Shown: piece after piece, positions 1 to 7,503 of the stretch
Position numbering within the stretch: the first letter of the stretch is position 1
Layout of the letters: each line of letters starts with the position of its first letter
NCBI GenBank assembly: GCA_947454295.1
Contig: CANGMO010000048.1
Span: forward strand, 1 to 10,027
Length of the DNA: 10,027 bases
Source: Verrucomicrobiota bacterium
Lineage (GTDB): Bacteria; Verrucomicrobiota; Verrucomicrobiia; Limisphaerales; UBA9464
Direction of reading: 5' to 3'
Notes under the pieces: model-generated
Databases searched by the model: none
What the model was told of the DNA's origin: nothing
What the model saw: only the letters and a program-made list of their open reading frames with translations
Made by a program: the position numbers and the translations under genes

Positions 1-664
1 CGAGAAGGCGCCGACGCCACTGACCTCAACGCCGCGCGTCGAAGCGGTTCGCCCGACGAACGCCGTCGTGGCTCCTCCCCCGGTGACGGTGGTGCGCTCC
101 AATCCGCCCGTGGCTGTGCCGGTGGTGACGCCGCCGCCTCCGGCTCCGGTGGTGCCCCGGTATTCGCCGCGCGGTCCTGCCAGTTTTGCGCCGGGAGATC
201 GCGCGTCGGCGGAGGCTCAGTTCACCGCGGCGCTGGCGGCCTACGATCGGCGGGATCTGGCCGGGGCACTGGCCCTCTATCAGCGCGCCACCGAGTTGGA
301 TCCCACGTTCTTTCCTGCGCGTCACAATCTCGGTTGGACCGCCCTCGAGTCCGGAGATTTGTCCCGCGCGCTGCTGGCGGGTGAGGCGGCGGTGCAATTG
401 GATTCCGGATCCGCGCAGGGCCAGCGGCTGTTCGCGGCCGCCCTGTTGCGCGCGAATTATCCGGCGGACGCGGCCCTGCACCTGGAGCGATTGATCTCTC
501 TGGAGCCCACGGATGCGGCTGCCCACTTCACGCTTGCCGGAGTTTATGCGCGTCAACCTGGGCAGATTGCCAAGGCGCGCGCGCAGTATCTGCGGACGCT
601 GGAGTTGAACCCCAAGCATCCGCAGGAGACGGCGATTCGCGTGTGGCTGGCGAATCATCCCTGA
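1..664 (+). CDS. TPR-repeat protein, C-terminal part (5' end outside window)
   Basis: The reading frame is open from base 2 to the TGA at 662-664 with no stop, so the gene very probably begins before the window; a GTG at 68 is only an internal candidate start. About 65 residues at the visible N-terminal side are rich in Pro, Val and Ala and look like a disordered linker. Counting from the GTG codon, residues 47 to about 185 hold four consecutive TPR-like units of about 34 residues, ending in 'ATELDP', 'AVQLDS', 'LISLEP' and 'LELNP', with the usual small residue and Tyr/Ala/Leu spacing. TPRs form a superhelical scaffold for protein binding, so a role in complex assembly is likely, but the partner is unknown. 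The missing N-terminus could carry a kinase, membrane anchor or other domain before the Pro-rich linker; nothing here tells which. The gene converges on the S8 peptidase gene with only 15 bp between the stop codons. Confidence 0.85.
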   Translation, partial: EKAPTPLTSTPRVEAVRPTNAVVAPPPVTVVRSNPPVAVPVVTPPPPAPVVPRYSPRGPASFAPGDRASAEAQFTAALAAYDRRDLAGALALYQRATELDPTFFPARHNLGWTALESGDLSRALLAGEAAVQLDSGSAQGQRLFAAALLRANYPADAALHLERLISLEPTDAAAHFTLAGVYARQPGQIAKARAQYLRTLELNPKHPQETAIRVWLANHP

Positions 665-679
665 CGCCGGCCTGAAGCG

Positions 680-3600
680 CTACGGCGACACCAGCACGCG
701 GAAGAAGTACGGCAGGTGCGGGTCGAGCGCGGGCAGCGTGGTCGAAAGCGTGGCGGTGGTGGCGGGTGCCAGATCGGTCACGGCCTGCCAGGTCTTGAAG
801 TCGGTGCTGACCTCCAATCGATACGCGCGTCCCGGCACGGTGTCCCAGCTCAGGCGCACGGTGCCGTTGGCCAGGGTTTCCGGAGGATGCAGTTGGAAGA
901 CGCTCTTGGGATCCGTTGGATTGGTGCCGGCCAAAAATTCCGATTGATCGCTCATCCCGTCGCCATCGGTGTCCGCGCGTCCGGTGTAGAGCGGATTGAC
1001 CGAACCGAAGAAGGCCTTTTCCCACAGGTCGCTGATGCCGTGTCCGTTCGTGTCAGGGAAGGTGTAGGTCCCGGTGAAGACCAGCGCGTTGACGTTGGTG
1101 CCGAGGACATTGGTCTGCGGGGCCGGGGTCACATAGTAGGGTACGGGGTTCCAGGCGATGGAATAGGTCCCCGCCGGCACGTTGGTCTGCAGCTTGAGAC
1201 CGCTGCCTGCGACCACGAGATTGGTCGGTCCGTGAATGGTGAAGGAGGCCTGCGCCAGATTGTTCGACACCACGAGCGAGCTGCTGGCCACCGTGTTCAT
1301 CTGCACGCTGAAGTCATCCAGCAGCCATCCGAGTCGCGCCGACGCATTGAAACTGAACAGCTGGTAGTTGAACCGGAAGCGTACCACGTTGCCCACGAAG
1401 CGTGTGACCTCCACTTCCACCTGCTCCCATCCGTCCGACAAATCGTTCTGCACCGTGTAGAGATCGTTCCACGTGGCGCCGTTGTCGGTGGACAGCGCGA
1501 CCTGGCCCGCCTCCACCAGCACGTCGCCGAACGGATTGTCCTCGGTGCCGCCCGCCGACGCGGAGGTAAAGTCGTAGTTCTGCCAGAATTTGAGCGTCGC
1601 CTGATTGCCGCCCACGAGACTGATGGCGGGTGAAATGAGATCGGTGACCGCGTAGTCGATCGAGTCGCCCTTGAGGTTGGTGGCCCACACGTTGGTGCCG
1701 CTATGGGCGGTTACGCCGAATCCGTTTACGGGAACGCCAAAGTCCCAGCCGTTGGCGGAAAGGGTGTCGCCACTGCCGTCGTCGGTCGGGTCGCCTGGCA
1801 GCACGGCGCCGGTGCCGCTGGTATCGTTGTAAACCGCCCAGCCGGCGTGACCCGATTCCAGCGAGTCGCTCCAGGGCGGACTCAGCGGCTTCAGGGTTCG
1901 CAGGGCGTAGAGTTTTCCCTTCGCGTCGTCGGCGGTGACGTTGCCGGCCACGTCGCGGCTGACCACCTTGAAGTAGTAGGTGTGATCGGCGAGCAGGCCG
2001 CTCAGCTGGACCGTATGATCTGTGGTGGCCTCCGAGACGTACGCGCTGCGGTTGAGGAAGGAGTCGTCGCCGGCGGAGGTGCCGAAGCGGACCAGCGAGT
2101 CGGACGGCTTGTCGGTCGTCCAGCTGATGAGCGCCTCGTTGTAGGCGGGATCGGTGGTCACCTCGCTGATCACCGGGGCCACGGTGTCGATGGGCACGCT
2201 GACCGTGTTCTCGGTGTTGGCGCTGTCGATGTAGACGGCGGTAACCGTTTCGCCGTTGGCGAGGACGAGGGCAGGAGGCGTGGCGCCGCCGGGGTGGTCT
2301 GACAACACGGCGCGGTTGCGGAAGATGCCGGGAATGGGCGAGGCGAAGAGGGTGAGGGGCACGCCTGCCGGGTGCGATGTGGAGCGCAGCGTGACGGTGA
2401 CCTGGCTGTTGGTGGCGCGCCGACTGTCGGTGACTTCGATCACCGAGGAGGAGGGCAACGTGTACGCGGGTTGATCAAAGGCCACCGAGGCGCCGGTGGA
2501 GAGGTTGGGCTTCAGGAAGCGGATGGCGTTGCCGAGCACGCTGGCACGATTGTTCGGGGCCGCGCCATCGGTGGTGATGGCTTCGAGAGCCACCGACAGG
2601 AAAACCACCCGGCCGTTGCTGTCCTGTCCCGTCTTGGGATAGCGGACGCCGACCACGCGGCTGTTTTCCTGCACAAAACTCGCGGCGGCATTCGTGCCGG
2701 CCGTCAGATGATCGGGCCCGTCGGGCCAGGAGATTCCGAGGAGATCGATGGCGAACCCGCTGGGGAATGCCGAGTAATCAAGCGGCACCTGGATGCCGCC
2801 GCCGACGGGATCGCCTGCAACCGCATTGAGCACGTTGGCGCCCTGGTCTTCCTGGAAGTCGCCAACGTGAAGGGTCTGCGCGATGAAGTTGGTGGCACCC
2901 CCCTCCTTGAGTCGGCTGAGCAGATCAAAGGAGGCCACGAACAGCGCCCCTCCCGAGTTCACGTAGCTGGCGAGTGCCTCCGTGAGACCGGGCGCTGGCG
3001 CGGCGAGTTCCTCGGGACGCCAGAAGATCAACCCGTACGCCTTCAGATCGGAGGCCTTGGGGGTGGACTTCACCACCGAGGTGTCCCAGACGTCGTACTC
3101 CAATCCGAGAGCGTCGAGGGTCGTGGTCCAGTTCTCGATTCCCGGATAGGGCGTGTCGTTCAGGAAACCGTCGGGACCAAACAGACTCTCGGGCGAGTAC
3201 AGCACCAGGGCCGAGGACGGCTTCGGTGCGACGAACCGGAAGTAGCGTCCGCCGTTGTCGTTGGTCGAGGTGTTTCCCGCCACGTCGATGCCGACGACGG
3301 AATAGAAATAGGTGGTGCCGGCCGGCAGGCTCGGCAGATCGATCGAGTGCTGGGTGCGATAGACGCCATCGACAATGCGATTGGTCACTGCATTGGTGGT
3401 GCCGTAGAGGATCAGGGACGAGGCGGGTTCGCCCGAAATCCATTCGATGGTGGAGTGGCCGAACTGAAGGATCGCGTTGACCTCGGACAGCACGGGCGGC
3501 TGCGAGTCGACCTTCGCGGAGCCCTCGCGCGTCCCGGCGGGATGCACGTCGGCGTATTCCACCCACAGCGCGTCGCCGTCATTCGCGGTCAGTTTGCCGG

Positions 3601-5959
3601 GCGAGTTGGTGGCAGTTCCTGGGGCGATCGCGACGGTGCCGGCGAAGCCGCCCGTGGTGGTGCTGGTGGCCTTTAGGGTCAGCGTGATGCGATTGGTCTG
3701 GGAAGAGGTCCACACCTGAACCGCCACGCTGGAGGTGCCGGTGAGATCGCCGTCCACCAGTCGCACGGTCGCGGTGGCGGGGGAGCGGTAGGCATCGCGA
3801 TCCCAGGAGATCACGCCCTCACCCGGCTTGGGCAGCTGGCCGGAAACCACGAGCGCGAAGTCCTGCTTCGGCGTGGCGTTGGTGCGGCCGTGGATGTCGG
3901 TCACCACGCGATGCGCGCGAACCCGCACCGTGTATTCGCCGGCTGACGGAACGGCAAGGTGCACCGCCTCCACATTGTTGATGCGATCGCCCTCGGGCGT
4001 CTCGGGGGCGGACTCGCCGTCGCCGAACGCGTTGCCCCGGTAGAGCCGACCGTCGGGGGCGAGGACCTCCAGATCGAGGTCGTTCACCAGCGCGGGAATG
4101 GCAGCGGGAAGGGCCGGAACGTCGGTGTAGACCAGGGTGATCTTCAGCTGCTCGTCGGGCCCCACGACCACCTTCTGTTCAAAGACATCGCCGGTGCCCA
4201 GTTCGGCGCCCTGATCCAGCATCTGCGAGGTGTGCGGACTGTCGATGAGGTTCACGAGATTGATGCGTCCCCAGCCCTCGTCGTTGTTGGGCGCGGGGGC
4301 GGTGTCGCCGACCACGATGGTTCCCGGATCGGCACCGGCGTCGCCACCGAACAGACCGCCATTGTCGGGAATGGTCGCGGTGCCCATGTCGTCCGCCGAA
4401 TTGATGAGCATGGCCTTCACCAACGCGGGTGACGGCGTCGCGCCGCCATGGGTGGCCCGGTACCACTGCACGACGACCGCGCAGGCGCCGCTGGCATGCG
4501 GTCCCGCTTGGGACGTGCCGCCCTGGTACATGTAGTAGTCGCTGATCGGGCCCCAGGCGTTGTCGTCATTGGCATAGACGGATCGCAGCGAAGAGATCCA
4601 GGTGCCCGGAGCCGTGATGTCGGGCTTGATGCGGCCGTCCTCGCACGGGCCGCGGCTGGAGAAGTCGGCCATGACTTCCTGGCCGTCGCCGTAGAGGGGG
4701 AATTCGAAGCGGTTGTTGTCGGTGGCCCCGGTGGCGATCACGTTCTTGGCCACGGCGGGGCTGTCGATGGTCTGCGGGCCTGGACCGGCGTTGCCGGCGC
4801 TGAATTCCAGCACATAGGCCTGCTCGCCGGGAATGTCGGGATCGGCGTCGCGGACGAAGCCGTCGAATTCCGCCGCGCTGAGGTCGTATTGCCCCGCGAC
4901 ATCATCGCCCCAGGAATTCGATCCCACGTAGGCGCCGCTGCGGACCGCATCCTGCATGAGCTTGGCATAGGTCGGCGGTGCGCGGAATCCACCGGCGCCA
5001 TCGAAGATCCGCTCCACCACCAGGTGGGCTCCCGGCGCGACGCCCAAGCCCCAGAAGGCGCCGTTGTCGTCGACTTCCTTGGTGCTGGCATTGCCGGCCA
5101 CGATGCCGGCGACGTGCGTGCCGTGGCTGTGTTCATCGCGCGCGTCGGGCAAGCCGTCGTAGGCGAACAGGGCGTCGACGCGTCCGGCCACATCGGGATG
5201 CATGTCGGTGACATCTCCGGAATCGAGGCCGGAATCCGCCACCGCCACGGTCACGCCGCGGCCGTCGAATCCCAACTGCTGAACGTGCGCAAAGTCGCCG
5301 GTCTTGTCGGTTTCACCCGAAACGATCTTGGTGGCGACCTCGTCGCTGAGCTTCATGCGGGGCGCGTGTTCGATCCAGACCACGGCGTCCGATTGGGCGA
5401 GGGCATTCAGCCGGCGAAGGTCGGCATTGCCGGTGACAAACGTTCCCATGGCGGTCGTGTGGTGGGCGACCGGGCCGGTCAGCAAGCGCAGGACGCGGGC
5501 GATGTGTGGTCCGGGAGTCCCGGGGGGAACCAGCAGTTTGAGCGGGATCGTGGCGCTGAGATCGGTCGCAACCGTGCGACGCAGCCGGGGTTGCAGGCGC
5601 ATTTCCGGGGTGTAGGGCCCCACCCAGCGGACCTGGGGCATGGCCCGGAGGGCGGCCAGATTCACGTTCTGGAACCGCGCCACCCAGGCGTGGTCGGGAA
5701 CAAAGTAGAGGAAGGTGACGCCGCGGGACTCCAGGGCTTCGCGCCATCCGGACTGGGTGACGTCCTCCAGTTGGACAAGATACAACCCGTTGCCCACCGG
5801 GGCCGTGGCGGGGATGGAGGCCGGTGCCGCGCCGCCGGCCGCGGCGCGGGGCGGGGTGGTGAGGGTGCCGGTCCGAAGGCGGATGAATCGGGCATCCTGC
5901 GCCACGACGGCAGCCGCACCAAGCAGGCAGGCAAGCACCCAGCGGAGAAGGCGGATCAC
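680..5959 (-). CDS. Secreted multidomain S8 (KP-43-like subtilisin) serine peptidase, 1759 aa
   Basis: Likely an exported endopeptidase. The start is GTG at 5957-5959; an in-frame TAG at 5969-5971 excludes any earlier start. Residues 1-20 are a signal peptide (Arg-rich, then a hydrophobic core ending 'AAAVVAQ'). Residues about 57-203 look like two propeptide/inhibitor-like units. The S8 domain spans about 225-570, with Asp242 (in 'VADSGLD'), His279 (in 'HSHGTHVAG'), oxyanion Asn390 ('SAGNAGPG') and Ser483 ('GGTSQAGPHASG'); the serine motif differs from the usual GTSMATP. A jelly-roll barrel typical of KP-43 proteases follows at about 592-708 ('LVNDLDLEVLAPDG', 'NNVEAV'). Then come an Ig-like plus FN3-like module (716-912), a Rossmann/glutamine-amidotransferase-like segment (915-1152), a second Ig plus FN3 module (1159-1357), a MAM- or immune-inhibitor-A-like beta domain (about 1363-1555), a thrombospondin-3 calcium motif (1636-1685) and a C-terminal Verrucomicrobia-type domain (about 1690-1759). 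The catalytic residues are complete, so it should be active. Substrate is unknown. Confidence 0.95.
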   Translation of the reverse strand: MIRLLRWVLACLLGAAAVVAQDARFIRLRTGTLTTPPRAAAGGAAPASIPATAPVGNGLYLVQLEDVTQSGWREALESRGVTFLYFVPDHAWVARFQNVNLAALRAMPQVRWVGPYTPEMRLQPRLRRTVATDLSATIPLKLLVPPGTPGPHIARVLRLLTGPVAHHTTAMGTFVTGNADLRRLNALAQSDAVVWIEHAPRMKLSDEVATKIVSGETDKTGDFAHVQQLGFDGRGVTVAVADSGLDSGDVTDMHPDVAGRVDALFAYDGLPDARDEHSHGTHVAGIVAGNASTKEVDDNGAFWGLGVAPGAHLVVERIFDGAGGFRAPPTYAKLMQDAVRSGAYVGSNSWGDDVAGQYDLSAAEFDGFVRDADPDIPGEQAYVLEFSAGNAGPGPQTIDSPAVAKNVIATGATDNNRFEFPLYGDGQEVMADFSSRGPCEDGRIKPDITAPGTWISSLRSVYANDDNAWGPISDYYMYQGGTSQAGPHASGACAVVVQWYRATHGGATPSPALVKAMLINSADDMGTATIPDNGGLFGGDAGADPGTIVVGDTAPAPNNDEGWGRINLVNLIDSPHTSQMLDQGAELGTGDVFEQKVVVGPDEQLKITLVYTDVPALPAAIPALVNDLDLEVLAPDGRLYRGNAFGDGESAPETPEGDRINNVEAVHLAVPSAGEYTVRVRAHRVVTDIHGRTNATPKQDFALVVSGQLPKPGEGVISWDRDAYRSPATATVRLVDGDLTGTSSVAVQVWTSSQTNRITLTLKATSTTTGGFAGTVAIAPGTATNSPGKLTANDGDALWVEYADVHPAGTREGSAKVDSQPPVLSEVNAILQFGHSTIEWISGEPASSLILYGTTNAVTNRIVDGVYRTQHSIDLPSLPAGTTYFYSVVGIDVAGNTSTNDNGGRYFRFVAPKPSSALVLYSPESLFGPDGFLNDTPYPGIENWTTTLDALGLEYDVWDTSVVKSTPKASDLKAYGLIFWRPEELAAPAPGLTEALASYVNSGGALFVASFDLLSRLKEGGATNFIAQTLHVGDFQEDQGANVLNAVAGDPVGGGIQVPLDYSAFPSGFAIDLLGISWPDGPDHLTAGTNAAASFVQENSRVVGVRYPKTGQDSNGRVVFLSVALEAITTDGAAPNNRASVLGNAIRFLKPNLSTGASVAFDQPAYTLPSSSVIEVTDSRRATNSQVTVTLRSTSHPAGVPLTLFASPIPGIFRNRAVLSDHPGGATPPALVLANGETVTAVYIDSANTENTVSVPIDTVAPVISEVTTDPAYNEALISWTTDKPSDSLVRFGTSAGDDSFLNRSAYVSEATTDHTVQLSGLLADHTYYFKVVSRDVAGNVTADDAKGKLYALRTLKPLSPPWSDSLESGHAGWAVYNDTSGTGAVLPGDPTDDGSGDTLSANGWDFGVPVNGFGVTAHSGTNVWATNLKGDSIDYAVTDLISPAISLVGGNQATLKFWQNYDFTSASAGGTEDNPFGDVLVEAGQVALSTDNGATWNDLYTVQNDLSDGWEQVEVEVTRFVGNVVRFRFNYQLFSFNASARLGWLLDDFSVQMNTVASSSLVVSNNLAQASFTIHGPTNLVVAGSGLKLQTNVPAGTYSIAWNPVPYYVTPAPQTNVLGTNVNALVFTGTYTFPDTNGHGISDLWEKAFFGSVNPLYTGRADTDGDGMSDQSEFLAGTNPTDPKSVFQLHPPETLANGTVRLSWDTVPGRAYRLEVSTDFKTWQAVTDLAPATTATLSTTLPALDPHLPYFFRVLVSP

Positions 5960-6052
5960 GCTGAAAGGCTAGCCAGTTGCGTGCCGGATACAAGATTGGG
6001 AGGCGACGCCAAAACCGTGTTCCCCTCGCCGTTTTCATGATTGTCTTTCCGC
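5960..6052. promoter_or_regulatory. Divergent intergenic region between the S8 peptidase and hpnA
   Basis: This 93-bp gap between two divergent genes must hold the promoter of the S8 gene and probably that of hpnA. On the minus strand, TTGGCG (plus 6007-6012) and TATCCG (plus 5985-5990) are 16 bp apart and could form a weak -35/-10 pair for the peptidase gene. No convincing pair is seen on the plus strand. Neither gene has a clear Shine-Dalgarno sequence. The region as a promoter is inferred from gene orientation; the boxes are weak. Confidence 0.4.
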
Positions 6053-7069
6053 ATGAAGTGTTTCGTCACCGGCGCCTCGGGCTTCATCGGGGCCAATCTG
6101 GTGCAGGAGCTGGTTGCCCGCGGACATACCGTCCGCGCGCTGCTCCGCCCGGGGGCCAATCTGGCGGGGCTGGCTGGGGCGCCGTTTGAGCGCATTGAAG
6201 GGGACATCACCGAGAAGTCCGATGACCTCGCCCGGCGCATGGAGGGGTGTGACTGGTGCTTCCATGTGGCCGCCAGCTACTCGCTCTGGATGCCGGACTA
6301 CGAGCCCATGTTCCGCTCCAATGTTTTGGGCACCCAGAAGGTCATCCGGGCCGCCTTCAAGGCCGGCTGCTCCCGCATCGTGTACACCAGCACGGTGGGA
6401 TGCATCGGGCTGCCGCGCGAGGGGATGGCCGATCGACTGGTGCCCACCGACGAGCGGACCCAGGTGTCCGAGGCGCAGATGAGCAATCCCTACAAGCTCT
6501 CCAAGTGGCAGGCCGAGATGGCGGCTCGGGATCTGGCGCGGCAGGGGGCTCCGGTGGTGATCGTGAATCCCTCGGCTCCGATCGGCCCCCGCGACGTGAA
6601 GCCGACGCCCACCGGCCAGGTGGTGGTCGATTTCCTGAACCGGGCCATGCCGGCCTACCTGGACACCGGACTGAATTTCGTTCACGTGCGTGACGTGGCG
6701 GTGGGACACATCCTGGCCGCCGAGCGTGGGCGCTTGGGCGAGCGCTACATTCTTGGAAACGCCGAGGGCAACTGGACCATGCAGGAAATGTTGCAGCGGA
6801 TGGCCGGCATTACGGGCATTCCGGCGCCGCGGATGCGGGTGCCCCACGCGGTGGCGCTGGGTGCCGCGCACGTCAGCGAATGGATCTCCAAGGTGACCCG
6901 CAAGCCGCCCCGCGCGCCTGTCGCCGGGGTTCGCATGGCGAAATACAAAATGTGGTTCAGCCCCAACAAGGCGGTCACCGAACTGGGCCTGCCTCAGACG
7001 CCGCCCCAGCAGGCGCTTGAGGACGCCATCGCCTGGTTTCGAGACCACGGATACATCCGCCGCCGCTGA
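6053..7069 (+). CDS. hpnA: HpnA-type hopanoid-associated NAD-dependent sugar epimerase/dehydratase
   Basis: A 338-aa cytosolic extended short-chain dehydrogenase. The ATG at 6053 is preferred over an upstream in-frame TTG at 6041 because the nucleotide-binding strand then begins at once, as is usual in this family ('MKCFVTGASGFIG', the GxxGxxG motif at residues 7-13). The active site is visible as Ser113 in 'YTSTVGCIG' and Tyr147-x-x-x-Lys151 in 'NPYKLSK'. The stretch 'NPSAPIGPRDVKPTPTG' (172-188), then 'LNFVHVRDVAVGH' (207-219) and 'GERYILGN', is the signature I know from HpnA, the epimerase found in hopanoid gene clusters and proposed to act on the sugar part of the hopanoid side chain. Length fits the family (about 330 aa). 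No squalene-hopene cyclase or other hopanoid gene lies in this window, so its actual substrate could be another nucleotide sugar or a dihydroflavonol-reductase-like substrate. The family call is strong; the pathway is inferred. Confidence 0.88.
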   Translation: MKCFVTGASGFIGANLVQELVARGHTVRALLRPGANLAGLAGAPFERIEGDITEKSDDLARRMEGCDWCFHVAASYSLWMPDYEPMFRSNVLGTQKVIRAAFKAGCSRIVYTSTVGCIGLPREGMADRLVPTDERTQVSEAQMSNPYKLSKWQAEMAARDLARQGAPVVIVNPSAPIGPRDVKPTPTGQVVVDFLNRAMPAYLDTGLNFVHVRDVAVGHILAAERGRLGERYILGNAEGNWTMQEMLQRMAGITGIPAPRMRVPHAVALGAAHVSEWISKVTRKPPRAPVAGVRMAKYKMWFSPNKAVTELGLPQTPPQQALEDAIAWFRDHGYIRRR

Positions 7070-7088
7070 TCCTTCTGCGGCCGCCCGC

Positions 7089-7117
7089 TTGACCTTTCCC
7101 CGCCTTCCGCTTACTTC
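7089..7117 (+). promoter_or_regulatory. Possible promoter upstream of the FmdB-like gene
   Basis: TTGACC at 7089-7094 matches five of six bases of the sigma-70 -35 consensus. The position 17 bp downstream (7112-7117, TACTTC) is a poor -10. If used, transcription would start close to 7124, giving a very short leader before the ATG at 7132. The -35 match is seen; use as a promoter is a guess. Confidence 0.25.
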
Positions 7118-7131
7118 CCGGACCGCCAACC

Positions 7132-7476
7132 ATGCCTACCTACGAGTACAGCTGCGACAAATGCGGTCATGAGTTCGAGTGCGTCCAGTCGATGAAGGAC
7201 GCTGCATTCGCCACCTGCCCGAAGGAGGTCTGTCCGGGCAAGCGCTGGGGCAAGGGCAAGGTCCGCCGCGGCATCGGCAGCGGGGCCGGCCTCATTTTCA
7301 AGGGCAGCGGATTTTACATCACCGACTACCGCAAGGATTCCTACAAGTCCGCCGCCAAGAGTGACTCCGAGTCCTCGAAGCCCAAGACGGAATCGAAACC
7401 TGCGGCCCCCGCCGCACCGGCGCCGGCGCCAGCACCTGCCAGCACCCCGGCTTCCAAGCCCGCCAAGAAGGCCTAA
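7132..7476 (+). CDS. FmdB-family zinc ribbon protein
   Basis: A 114-aa protein starting 'MPTYEYSCDKCGHEFE', the standard opening of the FmdB/CxxC_CxxC_SSSS regulatory zinc-ribbon family. Cys8 and Cys11 form the first zinc knuckle; Cys29 and Cys34 form the second, spaced C-x4-C instead of the common CPxC, and are followed by a 'GKRWGKGKVRR' segment. The conserved family stretch 'GAGLIFKGSGFYITDYR' is at residues 51-67. After residue 70 the tail is low complexity: first Lys/Ser/Glu, then Ala/Pro repeats ending in Lys-Lys-Ala, probably disordered. FmdB was named as a putative regulator of an amide-hydrolysis operon, but the role of most members is unknown; a zinc-binding regulator or small scaffold is all that can be said. 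There is no evident ribosome binding site. The next gene begins 27 bp after the stop, which allows co-transcription. Confidence 0.9.
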   Translation: MPTYEYSCDKCGHEFECVQSMKDAAFATCPKEVCPGKRWGKGKVRRGIGSGAGLIFKGSGFYITDYRKDSYKSAAKSDSESSKPKTESKPAAPAAPAPAPAPASTPASKPAKKA

Positions 7477-7503
7477 TTCCCGTCCGATTGGGGAGTCATC
7501 AGC

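Noticed and set aside
26..658. A 210-codon minus-strand open frame opposite the TPR gene
   Set aside because: Arg-rich shadow of a frame with four clear TPR units.
2372..3676. A 434-codon plus-strand open frame, with others at 716-1633 and 1703-2302
   Set aside because: All lie opposite FN3-like and other recognisable domains of the S8 protein and have no motif, no ribosome site and the same shadow composition.
4448..6040. A 530-codon plus-strand open frame opposite the S8 peptidase
   Set aside because: It is exactly antisense to the signal peptide, propeptide and catalytic domain of a well-supported gene. Its product is a Gly/Val/Asp/His-rich string without motifs, as expected from the complement of high-G+C codons.
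6041..6052. TTG at 6041 as start of hpnA
   Set aside because: It adds only four residues before the usual 'MKCFVTGASGFIG' opening; ATG at 6053 fits the family better and neither has a ribosome binding site that would favour TTG.
7062..7086. A terminator after hpnA (GCCGC/GCGGC around the stop codon)
   Set aside because: The stem is only 5 bp with a 10-base loop, overlaps the end of the gene and is not followed by a T run.
6035..7129. A 364-codon minus-strand open frame opposite hpnA
   Set aside because: The plus strand encodes a clear epimerase with all catalytic residues; the antisense frame shows no domain.
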